Part shown: piece after piece, positions 1-7,232 of the stretch
How the letters are laid out: each line of letters begins with the position of its first letter
How positions within the stretch are numbered: position 1 is the stretch's first letter
Assembly (NCBI GenBank): GCA_031550605.1
Contig: JAVBOK010000055.1
Coordinates: forward strand, 1-15,032
Direction: 5' to 3'
From: FLUQ01 sp031550605
GTDB lineage: Bacteria > Desulfobacterota > Desulfovibrionia > Desulfovibrionales > Desulfovibrionaceae
Length of the DNA stretch: 15,032 bases
Position numbers and translations under genes: made by a program
Notes under the pieces: generated by a model
What the model saw: only the letters and a program-made list of their open reading frames with translations
What the model was told of the DNA's origin: nothing
Databases searched by the model: none

Positions 1-44
1 CCCCTCACGCACCCCCTCTGTTACATGAAAGGCTTTTAACACAA

Positions 45-98
45 CCCCCCCCCGGGCCTGTCCCCGGCGGGGGGGGGCCGGGGGGTGCCCCGCCCCCC
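45..98. repeat. G/C homopolymer double hairpin
   Basis: A run of nine C (45-53) faces a run of nine G (69-77), and a second pair, six G (80-85) and six C (93-98), follows at once, so two very stable G:C hairpins can form back to back. The G runs could also support a G-quadruplex. No T tract follows, so this is not a canonical intrinsic terminator for a gene on the left. The rest of 1-205 shows no gene on either strand that I can support. Long mononucleotide tracts are prone to slippage and to sequencing error, so the exact lengths should be treated with care. Confidence 0.6.
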
Positions 99-205
99 GC
101 CCGCCGCGCCAGCCGGACCAGCGTTAGGTTTTCCTATTTTCCCGTTGCGCTTTTTGTAGAATTCACGTACCCACGGCACGAATTGACCACCTCAGAGGTT
201 CCGCC

Positions 206-1036
206 GTGCGTAAAGATTCTCCCTTTTCTTTTTCCCCGGACAAGGGTCCGGACCCGGCCGCCGAAGATTTTTCCGACGTGAAAAAGCCCAGCGATTCCTA
301 TGTCCAGTCCTTTGCGCGCGGGCTCAGCGTCATCCGCTCCTTCAACGAGGAATTCCGGACCCAGACCGTGGCCCAGGTAGCCCAGAACACCGGCCTGACC
401 CGGGCCGGGGCCCGGCGCATCCTGCTGACCCTTGAGGGGCTGGGCTATGTGACCAGCAAACACCGCCAGTTCCAGCTGACCGCGAAAATACTGGAACTGG
501 GCTTCGCCTACCTGAGTTCCATGCCTTTCTTCCAGCTTGCCCAGCCGGTGGTGACCGAACTGACGCGCACAACGGGCGAAAGCAGCTCTCTGGCCGTGCT
601 CGACAACACGGACATCGTGTACGTGATCCGCATCCCCGCGCGAAAAATCATGGCCGTCAACATTTCCGTGGGAACCCGGCTGTCCGCGTTCTCCACATCC
701 ATGGGCCGCGTGCTGCTCGCCTCTCTGCCCAACAAGGAAGTCGACCGGATTTTGAGTGAAACCCCGTTGGAAGCCCACACGCCATATACCGTCACCGACC
801 CCGCGAATCTGAAACGGATTCTGGCGGACGTCCGGCATCAGGGATGGTGCCTCTCCTTCAAAGAAACGCACGAAGGGCTGATCGCGCTGGCCGTGCCGAT
901 TTTTGACCGATCCGGGAAAGTGGCCGCCGCTCTGAATGTCAGCGGCTATTCCTACGTGAATCCCGAGGAATTCCGCGAACGCTGCCTTCCGTCGCTTCTC
1001 GATGCGGCGCAGCGCGTTTCCGCTCTGCTGCTGTGA
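206..1036 (+). CDS. IclR-family transcriptional regulator
   Basis: A 276-residue cytoplasmic DNA-binding protein with IclR-family architecture. A winged helix-turn-helix lies at about residues 32-90 (SYVQSFARGLSVIRSF, then TVAQVAQNTGLTRAGARRIL as the helix-turn-helix core). The C-terminal effector-binding domain spans about 100-276 (SMGRVLLASL, FDRSGKVAAALNVSG). The opening resembles the PcaR/PcaU/PobR branch, whose members sense small aromatic or carboxylic acids, but the effector here cannot be assigned. The start is GTG at 206, with AGAGG at 194-198 seven bases upstream; a later in-frame GTG at 278 has no comparable ribosome-binding site. The first 30 residues are charged and look disordered. 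The gene has its own terminator just downstream and faces the same way as the grd-like genes, so a role as their local regulator is inferred from position. Confidence 0.93.
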   Translation: MRKDSPFSFSPDKGPDPAAEDFSDVKKPSDSYVQSFARGLSVIRSFNEEFRTQTVAQVAQNTGLTRAGARRILLTLEGLGYVTSKHRQFQLTAKILELGFAYLSSMPFFQLAQPVVTELTRTTGESSSLAVLDNTDIVYVIRIPARKIMAVNISVGTRLSAFSTSMGRVLLASLPNKEVDRILSETPLEAHTPYTVTDPANLKRILADVRHQGWCLSFKETHEGLIALAVPIFDRSGKVAAALNVSGYSYVNPEEFRERCLPSLLDAAQRVSALLL

Positions 1037-1044
1037 TGCTTTCC

Positions 1045-1069
1045 GGCCGGATACAATCCGGCCTTTTTT
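1045..1069 (+). terminator. Intrinsic terminator after the IclR gene
   Basis: A perfect 8-bp stem, GGCCGGAT (1045-1052) with ATCCGGCC (1056-1063), closes a three-base ACA loop and is followed directly by six T (1064-1069). It starts nine bases after the IclR stop codon. It should separate the regulator from the grd-like operon and implies that the operon has its own promoter. Confidence 0.93.
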
Positions 1070-1146
1070 AGCGCCGCACCCTTCACCTTCCCCCTTCTCG
1101 CGGCGGGTTTCGCCTGAAACCGCATCGGCGCCCGGGAAAACCCCGG

Positions 1147-1175
1147 TTGACAGATCATTTCTTTTTTGCAATGAT
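1147..1175 (+). promoter_or_regulatory. Candidate sigma-70 promoter of the grd-like operon
   Basis: A consensus -35 box TTGACA (1147-1152) is followed after exactly 17 bases by AATGAT (1170-1175), which matches four of six -10 positions. It is the best promoter-like pair in the 1070-1353 gap. A second AT-rich -10-like stretch, TACGATAAA, follows at 1181-1189 but lacks a well-spaced -35. Transcription from here would give a leader of about 170 bases before the grdE-like start. Confidence 0.55.
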
Positions 1176-1176
1176 C
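1153..1176. promoter_or_regulatory. Inverted repeat overlapping the promoter, candidate operator
   Basis: GATCATT (1153-1159) and AATGATC (1170-1176) form a perfect 7-bp inverted repeat separated by ten bases. It fills the spacer and -10 region of the candidate promoter. IclR-type regulators bind palindromic sites near promoters, so the adjacent regulator is the obvious candidate ligand, but no experiment or second copy in the window supports this. Confidence 0.45.
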
Positions 1177-1220
1177 ACTATACGATAAAAAGTTCGCATT
1201 TCGCACAAATAACAGTAACA

Positions 1221-1268
1221 CCCTGCTTCTCTGCGGGGAATGTCCGGTGGGCAATCGTATCGACGCCC
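1221..1268 (+). other. Structured leader upstream of the grdE-like gene
   Basis: The leader between the candidate promoter and the start codon can form two adjacent hairpins: CCCTGC (1221-1226) with GCGGGG (1233-1238, one G:U pair), and GGGC (1249-1252) with GCCC (1265-1268), the latter also pairing TCG/CGA inside. A strong Shine-Dalgarno-like AAAAAAGGAGG lies near 1279-1289 with no start codon at a usable distance. I do not recognise a known riboswitch class, and the glycine riboswitch pattern is not evident. Confidence 0.3.
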
Positions 1269-1341
1269 CAGGATTGTGAAAAAAGGAGGTTCTCCCCAGA
1301 GCGACCCGAGACCAGCAATCCGTGCTTCATTTCTTGCAACC

Positions 1342-1348
1342 AAGGAGG
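1342..1348 (+). promoter_or_regulatory. Ribosome-binding site that fixes the grdE-like start
   Basis: AAGGAGG is followed after five bases by the GTG at 1354. The ATG at 1352 is not usable because it runs straight into TGA. This site decides for a GTG start over the upstream in-frame ATG at 1240. Confidence 0.8.
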
Positions 1349-1353
1349 GCCAT

Positions 1354-2646
1354 GTGAAGCTGCAATTGGATTTTATTGATATCAAGGATGTGCAGTTCGG
1401 CGCGAAAACCTGCGTCAAGGACGGCGTGTTGTATATCAATAAAGAAGAGGCTGAAAAACATTTGCTTGAAGACGCGAAACTGAAAAGCGTCAGCATCGAT
1501 CTCACCTATCCCGGAGAAAAAACCCGCATCGTCAATATCAACGACGTGGTGGAACCCCGCTGCAAAGTCACCCCTGAAGGAACCGACTTTCCCGGCTACA
1601 TCTCCAAAATCGTCCCCGGCGGCGAAGGCGTGACCCGGGCGCTGCGCGGCACGGCCGTGGTGGTCACCAACCCGGATTCAGACCGCCAGTTCGCGTCGTT
1701 CCTCGATATGGGCGGCCATATAGGGAAAATCAGCAAGTTCGCAAAAATGCCGTTGGTCGTCCTGACCACGCGCAAGCCCGACGACGTTCTGCACCGCGAA
1801 TTCGATTTCGCCATGCAGCGGGCCGCTTTCAGGCTGTCCGTCTATCTGGCCAAAGCCGGCGCGGGGCATCCGGTTTCGGAAACCAAAATATACGACCACG
1901 ATTTTTCCAATCTGCCCCGCGATTCCAAATTGCCCCGCGTCGCGTACTATTACCAGATGTACACGCCGCAGTACGACCACAAGGGCATTTCCGAACCGTT
2001 CTTCTACGGCACGGAAGTCCGCCATATCCTGCCCACCATTATTCACCCCAACCAGATCATGGACGGCGGTATCGTCTGCTACCTGCCGACCAAAAGCCTG
2101 TCGACCTACGCCATACAGAACCACGCCACCATCAACGAACTGTATGACCGGCACGGCAAGGACCTGATTTTCTGCGGGGTCATCATCGGGGTGGCGCATA
2201 TGGACCCGGTGCAGCGCGAACGCAGGGCCATGATCATGTCGGGTCTGGCCAAGAACGTCCTGGACGCCGACGGTGTCGTCATGACGAAGATCCACGGAGG
2301 CATGGTGCACATGGATCTGGCACTTGCCGCGGAAGCCTGCGAGAAAAAAGGCATCAAAACCGTGTTGTACCATCAGGGGCTGATCAATGCGGGCACCCTG
2401 GCGGATAACGCGCTGTTCAAGTCCGACCTGCTGGATGCCGTGTTGTACATGGGCGTGACCATCGAGCGCTTCCGGGTGCAGTTCGATCCTGAGCGGTTCC
2501 TGGGCGGCACGGCGGAAACTGTTCTCTTCTCGCCCGACCACGTGTTCATGCAGGCCAAGGACCGTGACATCGTCGGCGAGGAGTTCCTGATCCCGGGCAT
2601 TCATGACCACATGGGCGGCGCGGCCATCACGGCGTATGACTACTAG
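1354..2646 (+). CDS. grdE: Glycine/sarcosine/betaine reductase protein B, GrdE-type pyruvoyl proprotein
   Basis: A 430-residue homologue of the GrdE/GrdG/GrdI proproteins of glycine, sarcosine and betaine reductases, strictly anaerobic enzymes that reductively cleave the C-N bond of a substrate held as a Schiff base on a protein pyruvoyl group. The N-terminus (KDVQFGAKTCVKDGVLYIN after the GTG start) matches the family opening, and 430 residues is close to the usual length of about 428. Known family members are autocleaved at an internal cysteine, which becomes the pyruvoyl group; from memory this is Cys242 in Clostridium sticklandii. Here residue 242 is a cysteine, in GGIVCYLPT. The in-frame ATG at 1240 would add 38 residues unlike the family. 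The next gene follows after 27 bases and encodes the partner selenoprotein. Glycine, sarcosine and betaine paralogues cannot be told apart by eye, so the symbol marks the family and not the substrate. Confidence 0.9.
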   Translation: MKLQLDFIDIKDVQFGAKTCVKDGVLYINKEEAEKHLLEDAKLKSVSIDLTYPGEKTRIVNINDVVEPRCKVTPEGTDFPGYISKIVPGGEGVTRALRGTAVVVTNPDSDRQFASFLDMGGHIGKISKFAKMPLVVLTTRKPDDVLHREFDFAMQRAAFRLSVYLAKAGAGHPVSETKIYDHDFSNLPRDSKLPRVAYYYQMYTPQYDHKGISEPFFYGTEVRHILPTIIHPNQIMDGGIVCYLPTKSLSTYAIQNHATINELYDRHGKDLIFCGVIIGVAHMDPVQRERRAMIMSGLAKNVLDADGVVMTKIHGGMVHMDLALAAEACEKKGIKTVLYHQGLINAGTLADNALFKSDLLDAVLYMGVTIERFRVQFDPERFLGGTAETVLFSPDHVFMQAKDRDIVGEEFLIPGIHDHMGGAAITAYDY

Positions 2647-2659
2647 CGTTCCCGTGCGG

Positions 2660-2667
2660 AAAGGAGG
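2660..2667 (+). promoter_or_regulatory. Ribosome-binding site that fixes the grdB-like start
   Basis: AAAGGAGG directly abuts an ATG at 2668, leaving no spacing. It is six bases from the second in-frame ATG at 2674, a normal distance. I therefore place the start at 2674 (MANAKYK). Confidence 0.7.
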
Positions 2668-2673
2668 ATGACT

Positions 2674-4041
2674 ATGGCAAACGCCAAGTATAAAGCGGTT
2701 CATTACATCAACCAGTTCTACGGGCAGATCGGCGGCGAAGAAAAAGCCGACGTGCGGTTTACCGTGAAGGAAGGCCCCTTCGGGCCGGGGATGCTGCTGC
2801 AGAAAGAACTGGGCGACGATGTCGCGATCGTGGCCACCATCATCTGCGGCGACAACTATTTCGCCTCGAACCTCAAGGAAGCGTCCGAAGAGCTGCTCAA
2901 GCTTGTGGCCCCCTATGCCCCGGATATCTTCTTCGCGGGCCCGGCCTTCGGCGCCGGCCGTTACGGCATCGCTTCCGGCCAGGCCTGCAAGTCGGCGGGG
3001 GAAGCCTTCAAAATCCCCACAGTCGGCGGCATGCACGAAGAAAACCCCGGTGTTGAACTGTACCGGCCGCACGCCTATATCGCCAAGACCCACAACAGCG
3101 CGGCGAAAATGGGCGAAGCCGTCGCCAAAATGGCCGACATCGGCAAGAAGCTGCTGAAAAACACCCACGGGCACGTGTTCGTGGGCGGTTTCGGCATCGG
3201 GACCCCGGAAGAAGAAGGCTATTTCCCGCAGATGATGATCCGCAACGTGTTCGTCGAAAAAACGGCCGCCAAACGGTCCGTGGACATGCTGCTGGCCAAG
3301 ATCGCGGGCAAACCGTTCAAGACTGAAATGCCCTACGCGGAATTCGAAAAGATCGATCCGCCCAAGCCGATCAAGGATCTCAGCAAGTGCCGCATCGCCG
3401 TTGTTTCCGACGGCGGCCTGGTGGACAAGACCAACACCGCCAAGCTGAAAACCCGCGGCTGCAACGTCTGGGGCAAGTACACCCTGGATGAATTCTTCGC
3501 CGCGGACAAGAAGTCGGAAGATTTTTATGTGTCCCATACCGGCTACTTTGGGGACCATGTCATTGCAGACCGCAACCGCATGATTCCGTACGATGTCCTG
3601 ACCGAGATGAAAAAAGAGGAAAAAATCGGCGGGATCCACCCCAACTTCTACACCACCTGCGGCAACTCGACCGTTGCCAAATGGTGCGCCCGCATGGGCG
3701 ACGAAATCGTCGAGGAGCTGATGCGCGACAAAGTGGATGCGGTGATTCTCACATCCACCTGAGGATCCAGTACTCGTTGCGGTGCAACGATCGGATTCCA
3801 GATTGAAAAGGCCGGCATCCCCGTCGTCCAGATAACCGCCGTCCCCTCCGCCGCTCTCATGGTGGGCCTCTCCCGGATTCTTGCGGGCACGGTAATCCCC
3901 AATCCCTACGGCGACGCAGACCTTCCCCCCGAGCGGGAAAAAGAACTGCGCCGTAAGTACATCCAGCGCGCTCTCGATTTGTTGCAGACGGAGGTTGAAA
4001 AAACTACCGTCTTCACCCTTGAAGGGGTGCAGGTGGCCTGA
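2674..4041 (+). CDS. grdB: Glycine/sarcosine/betaine reductase protein B, GrdB-type selenoprotein (in-frame UGA = Sec363)
   Basis: A 455-residue selenoprotein of the GrdB/GrdF/GrdH family, the redox subunit that pairs with the GrdE-type proprotein and passes the substrate fragment to selenoprotein A. The frame meets TGA at 3760-3762 and continues without interruption to a true TGA at 4039-4041. The residues around the UGA, ILTST-U-GSSTRCGATIG, match the family's selenocysteine site. Downstream family features also continue across it (VPSAALMVGLSRILAGTVIPNP). Without recoding the product would be 362 residues and lack the redox site. Known members, as I recall, carry U-x-x-C-x-x-C; here the middle cysteine is serine (codon AGT, 3769-3771), giving U-x-x-S-x-x-C. 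A family-type N-terminus (INQFYGQIGGEE) and CGDNYF are also visible. A SECIS-like hairpin and, in the same window, selB and selC support decoding. The substrate is not assigned. Confidence 0.92.
3760..3790 (+). promoter_or_regulatory. UGA selenocysteine codon and bacterial SECIS hairpin
   Basis: The in-frame TGA (3760-3762) is followed after 11 bases by a perfect 7-bp stem, TCGTTGC (3774-3780) with GCAACGA (3784-3790), closing a GGT loop (3781-3783). Bacterial SECIS elements lie just inside the coding region and present a GU in the apical loop to SelB. The distance from UGA to the loop GGT is 18 bases, the same as in E. coli fdhF as I recall it. No bulged U equivalent to that of fdhF is evident in this stem. 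Confidence 0.88.
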
Positions 4042-4144
4042 TCCGGCCCCCGGCACGTTGCGTGTTTACCCGCGCGGCCTGCGGAGCAATCCGCCGGCCG
4101 CCGCGAGCAGACCCTTGGTGCATGCAGCCGGATTCCTCATTGGA

Positions 4145-4167
4145 CGGGCCGCTGCCGCAGCGGCCCG
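4145..4167. repeat. Intergenic hairpin without a T tract
   Basis: CGGGCCGCTG (4145-4154) and CAGCGGCCCG (4158-4167) form a perfect 10-bp stem with a CCG loop. It lies in the 170-base gap between the grdB-like gene and the first binding protein. No T run follows, so it is more likely an mRNA stability or processing element than an intrinsic terminator. I see no convincing promoter in this gap. Confidence 0.5.
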
Positions 4168-4211
4168 CGCCGGCGGGCGCATCAGCCACCTTGTAACCAC
4201 GAGAGGCCCAT

Positions 4212-5222
4212 ATGACTTATATTTTTCGGAAACTGGCCGCGATCCTGAGCTTTGGCGTTTTTGCCGTCGCCTTCTGCCTGGCCGGAACCTTTCCAGCCTT
4301 TGCCGCGGGAGGGATATCCCCAAAAAGCTTCGTCATCGTCAGCGGCAACTCCGGCGGCACGTACTATTACGTCTGCACCGGCATGGCCAAGGTCATAGCG
4401 GATAAGCTGCCTCAACTGAAAGCCAGTGTGGAGACCTCCACCGGCGCGCCTCTGGAAAACAACAACTTCGTGAACGGTTCGGCGGAAACGCTGGGCATGG
4501 CCACCATGGACGGCGTTCTGAAAGCCATCGTCGGCGACAAGGAAGCCGGGTACAGAAAACCCCTGACCAAACTGCGCGTGCTTATGGGCGGCCATACCCA
4601 GATATGCTACATCGCCGCGCTGGCCTCCGGCCCCAAGAATTTCGCCGAATTCAAAGGCAAGAAACTCGGCACGCTGAGCAAAGGCGCCAGCATCCGCGCC
4701 CAGCTTGAAGCCATTCTCGCCGAATACAACCTGTTCGCGGACAAGGGCGACGTGCGCCTGGTGCCCATGTCTTACACCGAACAGGTCGACGCGCTCAAAG
4801 ACAACAACCTTGATGTCATCACCTCCGGCGGCGGCATTCCCCAGGCGTCGATCATGGATATTTCCACCTCGCACGCCATCCGTCTGATCAATATCGACAA
4901 AAGCCTTCAGGCCAAACTGGAAAAGAAACATCCCTACTGGACATTCGGCACCATCCCCGCCGGAACCTATAAAGGCCAGGATACGGACGTCACCGTGGTG
5001 CAGTCCCAGATCCTGCTGATGGGCAATGAAGATCTGAGCGAAGAATTTGTTTACAACCTGATTAAAACCCTGTTCGACAACAACGCCACCATCGCGGCCG
5101 TCCACCCCGAAGGCAAAAACTGGGGGTATGAGAACACCGCGAAACTGTATGCGGCAAAACCTGACCTGCCCTGGCACCCCGGCGTAAAAAAACTGCTTGA
5201 AGAACGCAAGGCCAAAAAGTAA
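4212..5222 (+). CDS. TAXI-family TRAP transporter solute-binding protein (first)
   Basis: A 336-residue periplasmic substrate-binding protein. A Sec signal peptide covers residues 1-31 (basic MTYIFRK, a hydrophobic core, and a likely cut after AFA). The mature protein opens with the TAXI-type ligand-binding strand and loop, VIVSGNSGGTYYYVCTG, then shows the two-lobed fold with FKGKKLGTLSKGAS and VDALKDNNLDVITSGGG, typical of this family. TAXI proteins deliver small carboxylates or amino-acid-like compounds to a TRAP permease; the ligand here is unknown. The start is ATG at 4212 with GAGAGG five bases upstream. It follows the grdB-like gene on the same strand and precedes a fused TRAP permease, from which it is separated by an intrinsic terminator. 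Placement next to the reductase suggests it brings in that enzyme's substrate or a precursor, which is inference. Confidence 0.92.
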   Translation: MTYIFRKLAAILSFGVFAVAFCLAGTFPAFAAGGISPKSFVIVSGNSGGTYYYVCTGMAKVIADKLPQLKASVETSTGAPLENNNFVNGSAETLGMATMDGVLKAIVGDKEAGYRKPLTKLRVLMGGHTQICYIAALASGPKNFAEFKGKKLGTLSKGASIRAQLEAILAEYNLFADKGDVRLVPMSYTEQVDALKDNNLDVITSGGGIPQASIMDISTSHAIRLINIDKSLQAKLEKKHPYWTFGTIPAGTYKGQDTDVTVVQSQILLMGNEDLSEEFVYNLIKTLFDNNATIAAVHPEGKNWGYENTAKLYAAKPDLPWHPGVKKLLEERKAKK

Positions 5223-5258
5223 AAACCCGTCCTTTCGCCCGGAAGGGGCGGGTTTTTT
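5222..5258 (+). terminator. Intrinsic terminator between the first binding protein and its permease
   Basis: CCCGTCC (5225-5231) pairs with GGGCGGG (5245-5251) with one G:U pair. The stem extends inward through TTTC/GAAG, and seven T follow (5252-5258). It begins at the TAA stop of the binding-protein gene. Partial termination would give more binding protein than permease, a common stoichiometry for solute-binding transporters. Confidence 0.88.
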
Positions 5259-5329
5259 TCCGAAAAAGCCCGCCCCGGGGCAAAGGGTGTTTCTGGAATA
5301 AGCATCCTTTTACGCTGATGAGGTTTTGC

Positions 5330-7225
5330 ATGGAGTCTGCAACTCTGGACAACCCCATGAGACAGCTTGTCCGGCGAATCGCCTACAGCATCGCTGTCCT
5401 CATGTCATGTTTTCAGGTGTACGCGGCCGCCACCGGCACCTTTGAAACGATGCCTCTGCGGGCCATGCACCTGACGTTTGTGCTCGCTCTTATCTATTTG
5501 TACCAGATAGCCAAGCGCAAAGGTCCCCTGAGCTGGCGCGACCCCCTTGATTTTGCCTTGTGCGCGGCTGGCGTCTTCGCCTGCATGTACGCGTTTTTCG
5601 AATGGGAAATCATGGGGATGGAAATAGCCTACCCCTCGGAAATGCAGCTTATCGTCGGCGCGATACTGATCGCGCTCGTGCTGGACGGAACTTACCGGGC
5701 GCTGGGTTTCGCCATTCCCTTCATCGCCTTTATATTCGTGCTGTACGCTCTTTTCGGACAATACATCCCCCTGGCGGGCCACCGGGGCTATCCCCTCTGG
5801 CGGATCATCGGCAACCTGACCATGGCCACGGAAGGCATTTATGGCTCCGTTCTGGGGGTATCGGCGACATATATCTTTCTGTTCGTGCTTTTCGGCGCCT
5901 TTCTGGAACAAAGCGGCGCCAGCAGCTTCTTCATCAATCTGTCCATGGCCTTTTTCGGCAGAACCCGGGGCGGCCCGGCGAAAGTCGCCACCGTGGCCAG
6001 CGGCCTGTTCGGCATGGTGTCGGGCAGCGCGGTCGCCAACGTTATGGCGGTCGGGCCACTGACGATCCCCATGATGACCCGCCTGGGGTATCCGCCCAAC
6101 TTCTCCGGCGGCATCATTTCCGTCGCGGGCACGGGCGGGCAGCTTATGCCCCCGGTCATGGGCGCGGCCGCGTTCATTATCGCGGAAACGCTGCAAGTTT
6201 CGTATATGGCGGTGTGTAAAGCGGCGTTCATCCCCGCCGTGCTCTACTACATGTCACTGTGGTTCATCATCGACTGCCGCGCCCAGAGGACCAAAATCCA
6301 GATCATGCCCGCCGACGAAATACCGAACTGGAAAGAAGTGCTGTCCAAAGGCTTCTATCTGGCCCTGCCGGTCATTTTGCTGATCGTCTTTCTGGCGGTG
6401 CTCAACTGGTCGCCGCTGCGATCCGGCTTATGGTCCATCGTGTCGCTTATCGTCGTTTCCATGATCCGCAAGGAAACGCGCTTCACGCCGAAAACGCTGA
6501 TGAACGCCATGGCTTCCGGCGCGGAAGGCTGCCTGTCCGTGGCCATCATCTGCGCCATCGCCGGCGTGATTATCGGGGTTCTGAACCTGACGGGCCTGGG
6601 CATCAAGTTCTCCCAGCTGCTGGTCATGCTGTCCTTCGGCATAAAGCCGCTGCTGCTGGTTCTGACCATGATCGCGGGGCTTATCCTGGGCATGGGCATG
6701 ACGGCGACATCCGTATACATCATTCTCGCGGTGCTGGTGGCTCCTGCCCTGATCAGCATGGGGGTCGAACCCATGGCCGCCCACCTTTTCGCATTCTATT
6801 TCGGCATCCTGTCCGCCATCACGCCGCCGGTGGCTGTGGCCTCCTTCGCCGCGGCAAGCATAACCAAAACCCCGCCGACCCAGGTCGGCAACCAGGGATG
6901 GGTCATCGGCTCCGCCGGCTTCATCATCCCCTTCATGTTCCTGTACAACCCGACCCTTCTGATGCAGGGCACCCCGTTCGAGCTGCTGCACAGTTTCATC
7001 ACCGCATCCATCGGCATTTACTGCATGGCCAGCGTCATTGAGGGATGGCTGGTCGGACCGCTCAACATCTTCCAGCGGACGATCACCCTTGTCGTCGCCC
7101 TGCTGCTTATTGACAGCGGCCTGGTGACGGACGTCATCGGCATCGTCGGCCTGGCCGGCATGTACGCATACCAGAAGGCCGCCGCGAGAAAAAATGCCGC
7201 GCTGCCGCAGGCGCAGACTGAATAA
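5330..7225 (+). CDS. TRAP transporter fused permease, 4TM-12TM type (first)
   Basis: A 631-residue inner-membrane protein in which the small DctQ-like part (about residues 10-140, four hydrophobic segments) is fused to the large DctM-like part (about 150-620), as is usual for TAXI systems. Family landmarks are GGPAKVATVASG followed by VSGSAVANVM near residue 215, GTGGQLMPPVMGAAAFIIAE near 265, GMGMTATSVYI near 453 and ITPPVAVASFAAASI near 497. It should import its ligand with Na+ or H+ as the coupling ion. I chose the ATG at 5330, six bases after GAGG (5320-5323), over the in-frame ATG at 5318, which lacks a ribosome-binding site. It is clearly paralogous to the second permease of the window but far from identical. 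Confidence 0.92.
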   Translation: MESATLDNPMRQLVRRIAYSIAVLMSCFQVYAAATGTFETMPLRAMHLTFVLALIYLYQIAKRKGPLSWRDPLDFALCAAGVFACMYAFFEWEIMGMEIAYPSEMQLIVGAILIALVLDGTYRALGFAIPFIAFIFVLYALFGQYIPLAGHRGYPLWRIIGNLTMATEGIYGSVLGVSATYIFLFVLFGAFLEQSGASSFFINLSMAFFGRTRGGPAKVATVASGLFGMVSGSAVANVMAVGPLTIPMMTRLGYPPNFSGGIISVAGTGGQLMPPVMGAAAFIIAETLQVSYMAVCKAAFIPAVLYYMSLWFIIDCRAQRTKIQIMPADEIPNWKEVLSKGFYLALPVILLIVFLAVLNWSPLRSGLWSIVSLIVVSMIRKETRFTPKTLMNAMASGAEGCLSVAIICAIAGVIIGVLNLTGLGIKFSQLLVMLSFGIKPLLLVLTMIAGLILGMGMTATSVYIILAVLVAPALISMGVEPMAAHLFAFYFGILSAITPPVAVASFAAASITKTPPTQVGNQGWVIGSAGFIIPFMFLYNPTLLMQGTPFELLHSFITASIGIYCMASVIEGWLVGPLNIFQRTITLVVALLLIDSGLVTDVIGIVGLAGMYAYQKAAARKNAALPQAQTE

Positions 7226-7232
7226 GAAACGC

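Noticed and set aside
134..1171. Reverse-strand open frame covering the IclR gene
   Set aside because: It is a shadow of a well-supported regulator and shows no domain.
1240..1353. An N-terminal extension of the grdE-like protein from ATG 1240
   Set aside because: The 38 extra residues do not resemble the family, and the GTG at 1354 has a far better ribosome-binding site and gives the expected length.
1177..1353. Glycine riboswitch upstream of the Grd-type genes
   Set aside because: I looked for the conserved glycine aptamer core and did not recognise it; only small generic hairpins are visible.
3760..3762. Reading this TGA as a true stop or a disabling mutation
   Set aside because: Family sequence continues in frame afterwards, the codon sits at the known selenocysteine site, a SECIS-like hairpin follows at the right distance, and selB and selC are in the same window.
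1678..4056. A 792-codon open frame on the reverse strand opposite the grd-like genes
   Set aside because: It runs antisense to two clear family members. Its composition (rich in His, Gly, Phe, Val) is that of a complement-strand shadow in GC-rich coding DNA, and no recognisable domain is present.
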